From Clostridia bacterium (GTDB taxonomy: Bacteria > Bacillota > Clostridia > Christensenellales > DUVY01): 61,722 nucleotides of DNA. This document shows, piece by piece, positions 15,701-25,921 of this stretch (the first letter of the stretch is position 1; every line of letters starts with the position of its first letter). The notes beneath the pieces were generated by a model, which saw only the letters and a program-made list of their open reading frames with translations, searched no databases and had not been told where the DNA came from. The position numbers and the translations under genes are program-made. The stretch is taken from contig BNZQ01000004.1 in assembly GCA_026001225.1 (NCBI GenBank), forward strand, positions 1-61,722, written 5' to 3'.

Positions 15701-18700
15701 CTATTTAATCTTCTTGAACAGCAGGAACTTATTGGGATCGTCGCTGGACGTGCTCTCGGCGATCAGGCGGCGTAAGGCCATCCTGTTCCGGATGCTGACG
15801 TACGCCAGGAATATGAGCGCCCCGACCAGAGTCAGACCGATTACGCTGCCGACTGTGATCATCGCATAGTCGGGCTTGTCGATCGTAAACGACACCGTCA
15901 TGGAGTTGCCCGCCTCGTCGAACGCCGTAATCGTGTAAGAGCCGTTCTTCTTAAAGGCCGCCGCGCCGTTTACGAATTGCATGTCGATCTCTTGGCCGTC
16001 CTTGTCCGTCACCGTCACGGTGTAGCCGTCGTAGTTCTCGATGAAAACCACCGCGTCGGCTTGAAAGGCGCGGCCGTTGAAATCGTTGTTGACATAGTCC
16101 GCGTCGAGCACCGTCCCTTTAATGACCGGCACGGTCTTGTCGATACGGTCCGTCGCAACGTTCAAATCCCTGATTTGACCGTTGTTGGCCTGCGCGCGGA
16201 AGTTATAGGAGCCGTTCTCGCGGAGGATGAAGTTGTACACCTCGTAGGCGCCGCCGGCCGCCGCCGTCAGCTCTACGTTGAGCGACAGATCCGCGCCGTT
16301 CGTGCCGGCCATAGGCAGCAGACTGCCGCCCGAACCCGGCCACGTCGCCTTGATGAGCGCGACAATGTCTTTGTTTGTCAATTTCTCGGGCAAAGGCTCG
16401 TACATTTCGATCGCGGGCGGATCGATGTCCATTTTGACGTACCAAACCGTGGGCAGGTTGTAGACGCTGCCCGCGCCGGAAATCGCCCGGAAGTAATACG
16501 CTCCGTTGTCCGTCTCGGCATTATAGGTTACGGCGGACGCGTTGACGTTGGCGGGGTCAATCGCCGTCCAACCCGTGGAGCCGTCCCGGGAAACCTCGTA
16601 CCGCGCGCCCGACAGAGGCGTTTGAGTCTGAATGAAACCGAACGTTACCGGCATGGACGACCACTTGCTGCCGTCGGTGCTGGCCTGCGGCGCGCTGACG
16701 GAAAACACGGGGCTTACCGCGTCGATGTAATCCACCTTCGCCGTTACCTCGTCGGTTACCGTCGCCCCGTTCCTGACCGTAAAGACGTAGGAGCCGTTGC
16801 CCGTCGTGGTAAAGGTCGAGTCCGCCGTCCACGCCGAAGGCGCGCCGCCGTCTTTTCTGACCGACCAGGTGACGCCGGACGCGCCGCCGCCGATCGCGAC
16901 GTTCAGAACCGCCTCCGTATTTTGCCACGCCGTCGGATTGCCGGTCACGCCGACCGTGGGCGGAACCTTGTCGATCTTGACGTCGTAAGGCGTGCTGATC
17001 GCCGAGTAAACGATCGAGCCGGACACGGCGCGGAACACATACGTCGCGTTCTCGTTGCCGGTGCGGGTCAAGACGTTGCCGGAGACGGGATTCCACCGGT
17101 TGCCGCCGTTGGTCGAGTACTCATACGTCACACCCGCCGGCACCGTGTTCGTAACGGCCAGCGTAAAGGAAACGTCGGAGCCCGTCCAGTCTCCCGCGTT
17201 GCTGGCGGAAACCGTCAAGACGGGCGTCGTGACGTCGATGTACTCCACCTTCGCCGTTGCTTCGTCGGTTACCGTCGCTCCGTTCCTGACCGTAAAGACG
17301 TAGAAACCGTTGCCCGTCGTGGTAAAGGTCGTGTCCGCCGTCCACGCCGAAGGCGCGTCGCTGTCTTTTCTGACCGACCAGGTGACGCCGGACGCGCCGC
17401 CGCCGATCGCGACGTTCAGAACCGCCTCCGTATTCTGCCACGCCGTCGGATTGCCGGTCACGCCGATCGTGGGCGGAACCTTGTCGATTTGTACGCTGTA
17501 CGGTACCTGCGGATCATATTCGTTGCCGGTGCCGGTGACGGTACGGAACCAAACCGTGCCGTGGAAGCTGTAACCGATCGTAAACTCCGCGCTGTCCCGA
17601 AAGCCGGTTCCCGTCGGGTCGGTTATGTCGGTCCAAGCGCCTATCGTGCCGTTGTCGGCGATCAGGCGGTATTGGAAGAAAGCCAAGGAGGTGGGCCACT
17701 GTAACAGATCAAGCTTGAAACGCGCGTCGGCGGTCGTCCAGCCGGCGACGTTGTTTTCGGTCACGGTGAATTGAGGAACGATGGTTTCGTCCTCTATTTC
17801 GGCGACGGCCTCGGAGGCTTCCCGCGCGCCCGCTACGCCCGACGCCGAGAATACGCGGAAAGCGTATGTGCCGTTAAACGGCGCGTAGAATGTGTACTTA
17901 TAGACGCCGTTGCCCTGCGGCGCCAACACGGCCGAGGAATCGTACACCCAGGACGCGGTACCGGTACCCGGATAAAGAACCTCGAATCTGCCCGTGCCGT
18001 CGCCGAAGAAATTTATCGTGAGCTCGATCGGCACGCTGCCGGTGACCACGCCCCCGCCGGCGGCAAGATTCACCGCCGCGACCGTCGGCTCCTTGTTGCT
18101 GATCATGACCTCGAAGACCCAGGCCGCGTCCGTGTGAATGTCCGTCAAATCCCTGCCGGAAGCCCAACCGAACTCTACGCGCTTATGGACGTCGGCGTTG
18201 CCGGGGTAAATCTGCGTGGTGGATGCCATAGGCGACGACCACGGACTCCAAGAATCCCAAGCGGCGCCGGTCCATTCCTGTTCACGGAACATAGGATAAG
18301 CCCCGGACAGCGGCCGGCCGTTGATCGACAGGTTAAAGGAAACGGTTTGCGTCGTCCACCGGCCGTCGTTGATGGGCGTCACGCCGAAAGCCGTGGCGGG
18401 CGCGGTGTCGATGGTGTCGACCGTAAACGGAGAGGACTCGTCGCGGAGGCCTGCGAGAGAAGCCGCGGAGAAGCGGTAGACGCCGTTCCGGTCAATCTGC
18501 GTCAAATATGTCAGCGTCCAAGGCCCCGTGCCGGCGATAGCGGGAGTCAGGCCGTTCAAGGCCGTCCACGTGAGGGCCAGCGGGTCGTACCGCTGCAAAA
18601 TGATATTGCCGAACCGGGTCGAATAGCCGCCCGTCACCGTAAGCTCGACCGCCACGGAGCTGCCGGCGGGGAGCCACCTCTCGTTCCCGTAGGCCTTGGC

Positions 18701-21700
18701 GGTTTGGTAAGTCGTAATGTCGCGCGCCGATATGGCGGGCGTAACGGTATCGATATTGACATAGAAGTCTTGCAGCTCCTTGTAGTCGGCGGCGTTCGAA
18801 ACGCGTTCCGCGCGGAACCGAATGTGTTCGACCAGGAAGCCGCCGATCGGATTCAGGGTGACCCGATAACCGACGGCGCCGTAGGGGACCGGCGTGCTCG
18901 TTTGCCAATTGTCGGTCGAATAGGTATAGAGCAATCCGGAGCCGCCCGCCGACGGATCGAGATTCGGATAGACGGTAAAGGTCACGCCCGACGAAAGCCA
19001 AACGTTTTGGCCGGTCGTTTGGTCGGCGGCGACGGTCGTGTCGATCGCCGCGTTATCCATGAAGGCTACCGTAAACGTCGTCGTGGAGGACACGCCCGCG
19101 GCGTTATAGGCCGTCAAACGGTACTCGCCGTTCTTGTCGACCGCCAGCGAGGTCTCTATGGCGAACATTGTCCGGACGGGAATCGCGCTGTTGCCGTAGA
19201 ATACGTCGATCCGCGCTTTCGGGTCGTACTTCGATAAAAAGTCTTTCAGCGTAAAGCCGACGTTATAGGTCGGGGCCGTCTTGTAATCGGTCGGGGAGGG
19301 CAGCGCGCCCAGCGTGATATCGGGCGAAACGCGGTCGGACTTGACCGTAAAAACGCCGTCGGCCGCGTTGCCGTAGATATTTCCCGCCGTCCCGTTGGGA
19401 TAATAATACTCCGCGGGAGCAAAGCTCAAGGACGCCCGGAACGACAGCGTGCCGTTATAGCTTTCGGTAAAGGTGTACACGAGGTTGGAGGAGACGGCGA
19501 TCGGCTCCCAATTTCCCGATCCGCGTTTCATCTCGAAGACCAGCGGGCGGCTCGGATCCAAATTAGCAAAGGTAAAAACAATGTCGCCGCGCGTCCAGGT
19601 CCAACCGGCGTCCGGCGTGTTGGTGTTGCCGGCGTCGATCGTATAGACCAAGCCGGAGGTATCGTAATTGTACGCCCAAATCGCGTACAGCGTGGCGTTG
19701 TCCCAAACGGTATAGGACGCGCCGGCCGCGTACGGGAGTCCCGTGCCGTCGTTTTTCGTATCCCAACGGACAAAGCTGTGATCCGTGCGCAAGGGCGAGG
19801 GCAACGGAGTCGGATTGCCGTAGAGAACGGCGCGTATCTCCCCTTGCTGGCCCGAGCCGTTGTAATCGAGCGTTACGTTGTAGGTGTTGGGCGTCCATTG
19901 CGCGTACAGCACGACGAAGTTGGCGTAATTCGCAACGGTTTCGTACAGGAACGAGCCGGAAACCGGCTCCCGGTCGGCGAATCCGAACACATCCGCGCCG
20001 ACTCCTCCGTTCAACGCCGTGCTCCAGCCGCTGAAGGCGTAGCCCGTCCGGACGACCTTGGCATAGGGCGCGCCGTAGTCCTTGTTTTCCTGTAAAGCGG
20101 CGGTCTGCCCGTAGGTAAAGGTCTGATTGGGCAACATGCCCGCGCCGCCGATCCCGGGCATGAACAGCGCCTGAACCGTTTCGGCGATCCATTTGGCGAT
20201 CAGATGAATCTCGTTCGCCCCCGTGACATGGGCCAAATAGGCCGCTCCCGTAAAGGTGCCGGCTTGAGGGAAGGAGGCGCCCGAAGCCGAAACGGACCAG
20301 CCGTCGAACTTATAGCCGGTACGGACCGGGCTATAGGACAAGCCGTAGGAGGCGTCATAGGTCAAGGAAGCGGGATTCGTGTTCGCGCCCGGGAACGCGC
20401 CGCCCGCCAAACCGTAGGAAACCGTAAAGCTGCGCGCCGCGAAGACCGCGAGCAACTCAACCGTGTCGTTTGCCGTAGCCGTAAGATTCAAAACCTGCGC
20501 GCCGGGCGCGGCGATGCCGCCGCCGGGCAGCTGCCAGCCCTTGAACTCATAGCCGTCCAAAGCCGGCACGGCGCTTTCTAAGGCCGCGGGCACGTCGTAG
20601 GTCGCGGACGTCGGCGGAATCTGTGCGGGAACGCTCGTTCCTCCGTTGTTGTTATACGTTATCGTATAAGTAATCGCTTCCCAAATCGCGTAGAACGTCG
20701 CCGTGACGCCGGTCTTGGTGTAAAAGTCGCCCGGTTGAAGCGGCGCGCCGGAGCCGCCTTGGTTCTCGTCCCAGCCCAGGAACTTGTAACCCGTCCATGA
20801 AAAGATATCGGCGGCCAACGGCTCGGCGTCGGTGAGCCATGCTTCAAAGTGAGACCCGCCGGGCGCGCCGTTGGGCAGATAGTACGCGCCGGGAGTCGTG
20901 TTCAATATCCAAACGGCGTACAATTGTACCGTATCGCCCTGCACGGCCGACAGGTTCCGCGCGGTGCCGAGATAGTCGGCCTGCGTCGCCGCGGAATTCT
21001 TCGACCAGCCGAGGAATGTGTACGCGTTGCCGGCGTCGAGCGACGGAAGCGCCCGATCCGCGTCGTAGGTGTGGGTATCGGCGCCCGGCTGCGGCGTAAC
21101 GTCGCCGCTGTTGCCGGTCGGCGACTTGACGTCAAACGTTACGGTATAGGTGATGGCAGCCCAAATCGCGAATACTCTGACGACGGAGCCGGGCACGCCC
21201 AGATTTTTAACGGCGTCCCCCGGCTGATACAGCGCGGCGGCGGTATCCGTCGGGCTTGTCCGCCAGCCCGTGAACGTGTAACCGACGCGCGTCGGGACCT
21301 GCGGACGCAAAGGGATCTCCTCGTCGATGCCGGCGGTCTGCGAGGGAATCGTCCCGCCCGTAACGGCGCCGCCGTTCAGATCGTATTCGACGGTATAGGA
21401 ACGGGGTACCCACACGGCGGTCAGCGTCACGGTGCCGCCGTCCGCGTCGGTCAGGTTCAGGACGGACGCGGTGTCGGCGTAATTGTAGGTGCCGTCGCTC
21501 CAGCTGCCGAAGGAATAGCCCGCGCGGGTAAACAGAACGCCGGGCAGCTGCAACGGGATGCCGTAGGTAGCGGGAACGGGCGGCATATTCCCTTGCGCCG
21601 AGCTGTCTCCCCCCGCAAAAGCGATCGTATAGGTATTGGCCGTCCAACAAGCGTGCAGCGTGACGCTGCCGCCCGCGGACAGCTTGCTGACCGTGCCGCC

Positions 21701-24700
21701 CGCGGCATAGTCGGCCGTGCCGTTTGCGGTATGCGACCAACCGGCGAACCTGTAACCGGTCCGCGACCAAAGATAGGGCGCGGCGGTGGGATCGGGCAAC
21801 TGATAGTCCTCGGAATACTCCAAGGTCTTTTCGGGCAAGGCGGCGCCCGTGTCCGCGCCGTTCTTGTCAAAGACCAGCTTATAGTCGTTCTGCGTCCATT
21901 GCGCGTACAGTATGACAATCCCGCCGTCAACGTCCGTCAGCTTGTCGACCGCGGCGTTGTTTGCGTAATTGTCGCCGCTGCCGTCGCCGTTCGCGGTCCA
22001 TTGATCGAACGTATACCCGTCCCGGATGAAGCCGTTCGCCGTCAATTGCTTGCTGACGCCGTAGGTCATCGGAACCGACGCCGTCGCGCCGCCCGTATTG
22101 CCGTTTCCGTCAAAGGCGACCGTATAGGTATTGGCCCTCCATTGCGCGGTGAAGCTTAAATGGCCGTAGGGAGCGGCCGGAAAGGTCGTCGGCGAGCCTT
22201 GCCAGCCCGTGAACGTGTAACCGGTCCGGGTCGGAGGTTTCAGCGTAAACGACGGGCTTTCCACCGTGTAGCCGCCCGGGTTGGCGGAGTTGTCCGTCGT
22301 GACGTCGCCCCCGTCGTTCAGATTGTACGTGACCGTATAGAGCGTCGCCGTCCACGCCGCGATATAGCTTCGGGCGCCGATTGACCCTTGCGGAATACCG
22401 ACGCCGTAGCCGCCGCCCGGCGTCCAGCCGTCGAACGTGTAGCCGGCCCGGGTGGGATTCTGAACGGTGAAGTCGGGGGATTCATAGGTGTACGAGGCGC
22501 GGTTGGCGGCGTTGTTCGTCGTAACGTCGCCTCCGTCGTTCAGCGTATAGGTGATCGGGAACGCAACGGGTGTCCAAAGCGTCTCGAACACGATATTCCG
22601 ATAGTTGGCCGCAACCTTGTCCACGGTAAAGGTACCGGCCGTCCGGCCGTCGTACCGCCAACCGCCGAAGGTATAGGCGGTCGAGGTCGCGGGCGCCAGC
22701 GCAAACGGCAGATCGTTCAACGTGAAGCCGGTTCTGCTTGCGTTGGGGTTGTTTAAGCCGGGTATGTCCGTCAAGCCCGAATAGTCAATCGTATACATGA
22801 TCGGGGTAAAGGCGAACTCCACGGTGTAATCGCTGCGCAGATTGGACAGGGTAAAGGTTTTTGAAGCCTTGGCCGCGTTCAATTCCGCCGCTCCGACGGA
22901 CGCGCCGTTCACCGTGATACCGGTCAGCTCGTATCCCGGATTCTCCGTAATGCTAATCGCCAAATTCGCGCCGGGGGGAGTCGTCAGCTGCCGTCCCGCC
23001 GGGGAGCTGCCGCCGCCGACGCCGGAGGTGATCGAAACGATCTCGCCGGTTCTTTCCCACACGGCGTACAAGGGGATCGTTTCGCCGTCCGCGTCCGTCA
23101 GGTTCGAGACGTTCTGCCCCGCCTGATAATCGGGCGCGGCCGCCGCGCTTGACCTCGCCCAGCCCCGAAAGGCGTGGGTCTCCGACGTGTAGGGGCTCGC
23201 GGGCATCGCTTGCGCCGTGCCGTATACAAAGTCCATTTGGGCCGGATTATTGCCCGTCGGGGGACTGCTCACGATCGCGTTCGGGGGATTGCTCACGGGA
23301 TCGTTCCTGTCGAACGTGACCGAGTATTTACTCTGCCGCGTTTCGACGACAAAGGAATGCTCGCCCGCCGTGTTGAGAAACGACAGCGTGCGCGGATTCG
23401 CGCCGCCCGTCCACGAGGCGTACGTTATATCCGTCCCGTTCCCTTGCGGCACGGCGGCGGCCGGGTTGCTTTTCAGGGAGTAATCCGTGACGAGCGCGCC
23501 GCTCGACAACCTGCCGCTGAATTTGATATCCTCGATCGCATAGCCGGTGTTCAATGTGAAGGTTGCCGAAACCGACGCGCCGATCGCGTTGTAGCCCTCT
23601 CCGGAGATATTCGTCCAGCTCCCGGCGACGCCGTCGGTCGTTCCGGGAACGGTGACGGCGCCGGCGGCGTTCCTAAATTGCACCGAGGGCGCGAAATAGG
23701 TCGCGGGGTTGCCGCGCAGGGCGGGCAGACGTTTCGTTTCCAAACGCCAAACGCCCGTGTTGAAATTGGGGTTGAAGGCGGCGCCGGAGAAGGGGCCGGA
23801 CGAGGAGTTGGACGTCGTCCATGTCGCGGGCGCTTTCATCTCGTCCGCGGTTCTGCCGACATACCGGGTGATGCTGCCGCCGGCTTGGTCGCCGGAGGCG
23901 ACGCCGTATTGTCTGCAATTATCGTTGTGGAAAGCGGCGTTCCGGCCCGTTTCATAAAGGTTGTTCGTGAGGGTGGATCCGCTCGTTCTGTACCCGACGA
24001 GGGGGCCGGCACGCCCCCAGTCGGCGGCGGAGATCACGCCGGAATAGAAGCAATTTTTCATGTAATGACTCGACCCGGCGTTGCCTAACCAAGCGTTACC
24101 CGGGCCGCTCCAGCCCCCGATCAAGCCGCTCGCATAACTACTGCCCGTGGCCGTAATGTTGCCGGTCGCAAAGCAGTTTTCCACAGAGCCCGACCCGTCG
24201 ATGTGCCCGATCAAGCCGCCGGCGCACGCCGTGTTTCCGCCGATATTGATATTAGAACGGGACGACGACTTGCTTAAAAGCCCTTCGCCCGACAGCTTTC
24301 CGATCAAACCGCCGACATAGCCGCTGTCGTTGCTGCCTTTGCCGGTGCTTGTGAGGCCCCCGCCGTAGACGTGGCAATTTTCCATGAGTCCGCCGGACAT
24401 GCGCTCGACGATGCCGCCGAATTCGCGAAATTCAGAATTGCTGCCGTTGTAGCGGCTTCTGTCCTCCGTTACGCCGTTCGCGCCGATCTCCACCGTCAGG
24501 TTTTTAATCGTCGCGCCGCTTGTGCCGGTGAACAGGCCGTAGCCGTACAAATTCCGGATAGCGTACCCGTCGCCGTCGAAAGTGCCTCTGAAAACGGTCG
24601 CCGACCATTGAGCGGAGGTATCCTCGCGCGGATTCGAATAGCTGTCGGGAAACAGACCCTGCCACTGACCGGTCAACATAATGTCGTTGGTCAGCTTAAA

Positions 24701-24994
24701 GAATTTGCCCGCGCCGTTTGCGCCCAGATAATTTTTCAGCCCTTTCAGCTCCGCCTCTGTGGAGATCAGGTACGGATCCGCCTCCGAGCCCGTGCCGCCG
24801 GCCGCGCCGACCCGATTGTCCTTCCCTCCGAACAAGCCGAAGGCCGCAAGGCCGACGGTAACGGCGAACAATAAAATCGCCGCCCATAATTTCGGACGCC
24901 GGGCTCTTGCCCGCGCACCGAAGCTTTCGGCCCGTGTGAGCGTTTGTGTATTTTCCGCTATCCCGCGAGGGATCCGTGTTTTTCCGCTGTACAT
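15701..24994 (-). CDS. Giant cell-surface protein with beta-helix, InlB B-repeats and Ig-like domains
   Basis: About 3,097 residues. The ATG at 24994 is chosen because AAGGAG lies 8 bases upstream; the frame is open to 25063. Order of parts: an N-terminal hydrophobic segment (about residues 36-55) for export; a region beginning G-S-E-A-D-P-Y-L-I-S-T-E-A-E-L with GLUG-like repeats (G-G-L-I-G, about 23.85-24.7 kb), probably a right-handed beta-helix; about 14 Listeria-Bacteroides (InlB B) repeats of the GYTFxGW...LYAxW type (about 19.66-23.4 kb); then many Ig-like domains; and a C-terminal membrane helix with a basic cytoplasmic tail instead of LPxTG. Probably an adhesin or cell-wall-spanning protein. 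Encoded downstream of an ECF sigma and a membrane anti-sigma gene on the same strand, so ECF control is likely. Confidence 0.88.
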   Translation of the reverse strand: MYSGKTRIPRGIAENTQTLTRAESFGARARARRPKLWAAILLFAVTVGLAAFGLFGGKDNRVGAAGGTGSEADPYLISTEAELKGLKNYLGANGAGKFFKLTNDIMLTGQWQGLFPDSYSNPREDTSAQWSATVFRGTFDGDGYAIRNLYGYGLFTGTSGATIKNLTVEIGANGVTEDRSRYNGSNSEFREFGGIVERMSGGLMENCHVYGGGLTSTGKGSNDSGYVGGLIGKLSGEGLLSKSSSRSNINIGGNTACAGGLIGHIDGSGSVENCFATGNITATGSSYASGLIGGWSGPGNAWLGNAGSSHYMKNCFYSGVISAADWGRAGPLVGYRTSGSTLTNNLYETGRNAAFHNDNCRQYGVASGDQAGGSITRYVGRTADEMKAPATWTTSNSSSGPFSGAAFNPNFNTGVWRLETKRLPALRGNPATYFAPSVQFRNAAGAVTVPGTTDGVAGSWTNISGEGYNAIGASVSATFTLNTGYAIEDIKFSGRLSSGALVTDYSLKSNPAAAVPQGNGTDITYASWTGGANPRTLSFLNTAGEHSFVVETRQSKYSVTFDRNDPVSNPPNAIVSSPPTGNNPAQMDFVYGTAQAMPASPYTSETHAFRGWARSSAAAAPDYQAGQNVSNLTDADGETIPLYAVWERTGEIVSITSGVGGGSSPAGRQLTTPPGANLAISITENPGYELTGITVNGASVGAAELNAAKASKTFTLSNLRSDYTVEFAFTPIMYTIDYSGLTDIPGLNNPNASRTGFTLNDLPFALAPATSTAYTFGGWRYDGRTAGTFTVDKVAANYRNIVFETLWTPVAFPITYTLNDGGDVTTNNAANRASYTYESPDFTVQNPTRAGYTFDGWTPGGGYGVGIPQGSIGARSYIAAWTATLYTVTYNLNDGGDVTTDNSANPGGYTVESPSFTLKPPTRTGYTFTGWQGSPTTFPAAPYGHLSFTAQWRANTYTVAFDGNGNTGGATASVPMTYGVSKQLTANGFIRDGYTFDQWTANGDGSGDNYANNAAVDKLTDVDGGIVILYAQWTQNDYKLVFDKNGADTGAALPEKTLEYSEDYQLPDPTAAPYLWSRTGYRFAGWSHTANGTADYAAGGTVSKLSAGGSVTLHACWTANTYTIAFAGGDSSAQGNMPPVPATYGIPLQLPGVLFTRAGYSFGSWSDGTYNYADTASVLNLTDADGGTVTLTAVWVPRSYTVEYDLNGGAVTGGTIPSQTAGIDEEIPLRPQVPTRVGYTFTGWRTSPTDTAAALYQPGDAVKNLGVPGSVVRVFAIWAAITYTVTFDVKSPTGNSGDVTPQPGADTHTYDADRALPSLDAGNAYTFLGWSKNSAATQADYLGTARNLSAVQGDTVQLYAVWILNTTPGAYYLPNGAPGGSHFEAWLTDAEPLAADIFSWTGYKFLGWDENQGGSGAPLQPGDFYTKTGVTATFYAIWEAITYTITYNNNGGTSVPAQIPPTSATYDVPAALESAVPALDGYEFKGWQLPGGGIAAPGAQVLNLTATANDTVELLAVFAARSFTVSYGLAGGAFPGANTNPASLTYDASYGLSYSPVRTGYKFDGWSVSASGASFPQAGTFTGAAYLAHVTGANEIHLIAKWIAETVQALFMPGIGGAGMLPNQTFTYGQTAALQENKDYGAPYAKVVRTGYAFSGWSTALNGGVGADVFGFADREPVSGSFLYETVANYANFVVLYAQWTPNTYNVTLDYNGSGQQGEIRAVLYGNPTPLPSPLRTDHSFVRWDTKNDGTGLPYAAGASYTVWDNATLYAIWAYNYDTSGLVYTIDAGNTNTPDAGWTWTRGDIVFTFANLDPSRPLVFEMKRGSGNWEPIAVSSNLVYTFTESYNGTLSFRASLSFAPAEYYYPNGTAGNIYGNAADGVFTVKSDRVSPDITLGALPSPTDYKTAPTYNVGFTLKDFLSKYDPKARIDVFYGNSAIPVRTMFAIETSLAVDKNGEYRLTAYNAAGVSSTTTFTVAFMDNAAIDTTVAADQTTGQNVWLSSGVTFTVYPNLDPSAGGSGLLYTYSTDNWQTSTPVPYGAVGYRVTLNPIGGFLVEHIRFRAERVSNAADYKELQDFYVNIDTVTPAISARDITTYQTAKAYGNERWLPAGSSVAVELTVTGGYSTRFGNIILQRYDPLALTWTALNGLTPAIAGTGPWTLTYLTQIDRNGVYRFSAASLAGLRDESSPFTVDTIDTAPATAFGVTPINDGRWTTQTVSFNLSINGRPLSGAYPMFREQEWTGAAWDSWSPWSSPMASTTQIYPGNADVHKRVEFGWASGRDLTDIHTDAAWVFEVMISNKEPTVAAVNLAAGGGVVTGSVPIELTINFFGDGTGRFEVLYPGTGTASWVYDSSAVLAPQGNGVYKYTFYAPFNGTYAFRVFSASGVAGAREASEAVAEIEDETIVPQFTVTENNVAGWTTADARFKLDLLQWPTSLAFFQYRLIADNGTIGAWTDITDPTGTGFRDSAEFTIGYSFHGTVWFRTVTGTGNEYDPQVPYSVQIDKVPPTIGVTGNPTAWQNTEAVLNVAIGGGASGVTWSVRKDSDAPSAWTADTTFTTTGNGFYVFTVRNGATVTDEATAKVEYIDVTTPVLTVSASNAGDWTGSDVSFTLAVTNTVPAGVTYEYSTNGGNRWNPVSGNVLTRTGNENATYVFRAVSGSIVYSAISTPYDVKIDKVPPTVGVTGNPTAWQNTEAVLNVAIGGGASGVTWSVRKDGGAPSAWTADSTFTTTGNGSYVFTVRNGATVTDEVTAKVDYIDAVSPVFSVSAPQASTDGSKWSSMPVTFGFIQTQTPLSGARYEVSRDGSTGWTAIDPANVNASAVTYNAETDNGAYYFRAISGAGSVYNLPTVWYVKMDIDPPAIEMYEPLPEKLTNKDIVALIKATWPGSGGSLLPMAGTNGADLSLNVELTAAAGGAYEVYNFILRENGSYNFRAQANNGQIRDLNVATDRIDKTVPVIKGTVLDADYVNNDFNGRAFQADAVVFIENYDGYTVTVTDKDGQEIDMQFVNGAAAFKKNGSYTITAFDEAGNSMTVSFTIDKPDYAMITVGSVIGLTLVGALIFLAYVSIRNRMALRRLIAESTSSDDPNKFLLFKKIK
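16722..16975 (-). repeat. Internal duplication, copy A, in the giant gene
   Basis: 254 bases almost identical to 17235-17488 with an offset of 513 bases (171 codons, in frame). It encodes one Ig-like domain part reading N-P-T-A-W-Q-N-T-E. Confidence 0.85.
17235..17488 (-). repeat. Internal duplication, copy B, in the giant gene
   Basis: Partner of 16722-16975. The few differences include some that change amino acids (for example K-D-S-D versus K-D-G-G), so the duplication is recent but not brand new. Confidence 0.85.
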
Positions 24995-25106
24995 ATCACT
25001 GTCTCCTTTTGTCGTCATTCTTATCAAGGAACGCGTTTTCATGTGTCCTACTAAATAACGCATAGGGAAGCGCGTTTTTGTGCTTTTTTTAAAATTTTTG
25101 TTTTTT

Positions 25107-25775
25107 CTATTTCATATTGCTTATAAGCCCTACAAAGTCATTGGACGAAATACGGTCGTCGGGCAAAACCGCGCGCATTTCCAAAAAGTACTCGTATCCT
25201 TCCGTACCGTCCTTAAATTGGGCGACGCCGTATTCGGCGGTGTGGGCTTCGGTCGTGTCGCCCAATCTATAGCGATACTCTTTTCCGCCGGCTCTGTCCG
25301 GATCCTTTTTCATCCGCGCAAAATTTTTGTATCCGTCAAATTTAAAGCCCTCTCGGAAAACGATATACACGGTCAGGCTTTGGTTCACAAATTGCGTATC
25401 GATGACGGCGTAAACCTCCGTCCCTTTCAACGTATAGACCTTGACGTCCGCGGTCGCGTCGTCCCAGTCGCCCATAGACAAAACGGCGTGACTTGCCTTG
25501 AACTCGCTGAACGCCACGGCGTGACCGACCGGCCTCGGCAGGACCGAGTTTAGGATCAATCCTACGGATAGCAACACGACGAGAGCGGCAAAAGAATATA
25601 TCGCCGCAAAAACGGTCTTTCGGGACGGCGCTTTGGTTTTCCTTATTTTTTCGGGCGCGAGGTTGGCCGTCAAGCCCTTGATTTGCGCGGTTAAATCCGG
25701 CGCGTCAACGGCGTCACAGCTTGCAGGCTCGATATGGCCCAAGATTTCATTCATTTTTCTGTCTTTTTTTCCCAT
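25107..25775 (-). CDS. Probable membrane anti-sigma factor
   Basis: 222 residues: a cytoplasmic N-terminal part of about 55 residues, one membrane helix (about 55-78) and an extracytoplasmic domain of about 140 residues. No family was recognised from the sequence. The function is inferred from its place directly after the ECF sigma gene and before the giant surface protein gene, and from its one-helix topology, which is usual for anti-sigma factors. Start: AAGAGG ahead of ATG 25775. Confidence 0.65.
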   Translation of the reverse strand: MGKKDRKMNEILGHIEPASCDAVDAPDLTAQIKGLTANLAPEKIRKTKAPSRKTVFAAIYSFAALVVLLSVGLILNSVLPRPVGHAVAFSEFKASHAVLSMGDWDDATADVKVYTLKGTEVYAVIDTQFVNQSLTVYIVFREGFKFDGYKNFARMKKDPDRAGGKEYRYRLGDTTEAHTAEYGVAQFKDGTEGYEYFLEMRAVLPDDRISSNDFVGLISNMK

Positions 25776-25821
25776 TCCGTTGCCTCTTTCATTCAGTCCG
25801 CAACGTCCTTTCCGCTATAAG

Positions 25822-25921
25822 AACGCTTTGAAACCTCCTGATTTGTGATAAGACCTCATAAATTTTTCCTCACAACGCTTTCAAACCTCACGATTTGTCA
25901 TAAAGCGCCATAAATTTTGCC
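25822..25921 (-). repeat. Tandem duplication of the 3' end of the sigma gene
   Basis: Bases 25874-25921 (the last codons of the sigma gene plus 14 bases) recur as 25822-25869 with about 9 mismatches in 48. The second copy lies between the sigma stop and the anti-sigma start and is no longer in an open frame. Confidence 0.75.

Noticed and set aside
15977..24874. Several long plus-strand open frames (up to about 575 codons) opposite the giant surface protein gene
   Set aside because: They are Arg/Gly/Val-rich, lack ribosome binding sites and any family motif, and arise from the GC-rich third codon positions of the minus-strand gene.
24995..25063. Earlier start for the giant protein
   Set aside because: Only the ATG at 24994 has a good AAGGAG at the right distance.
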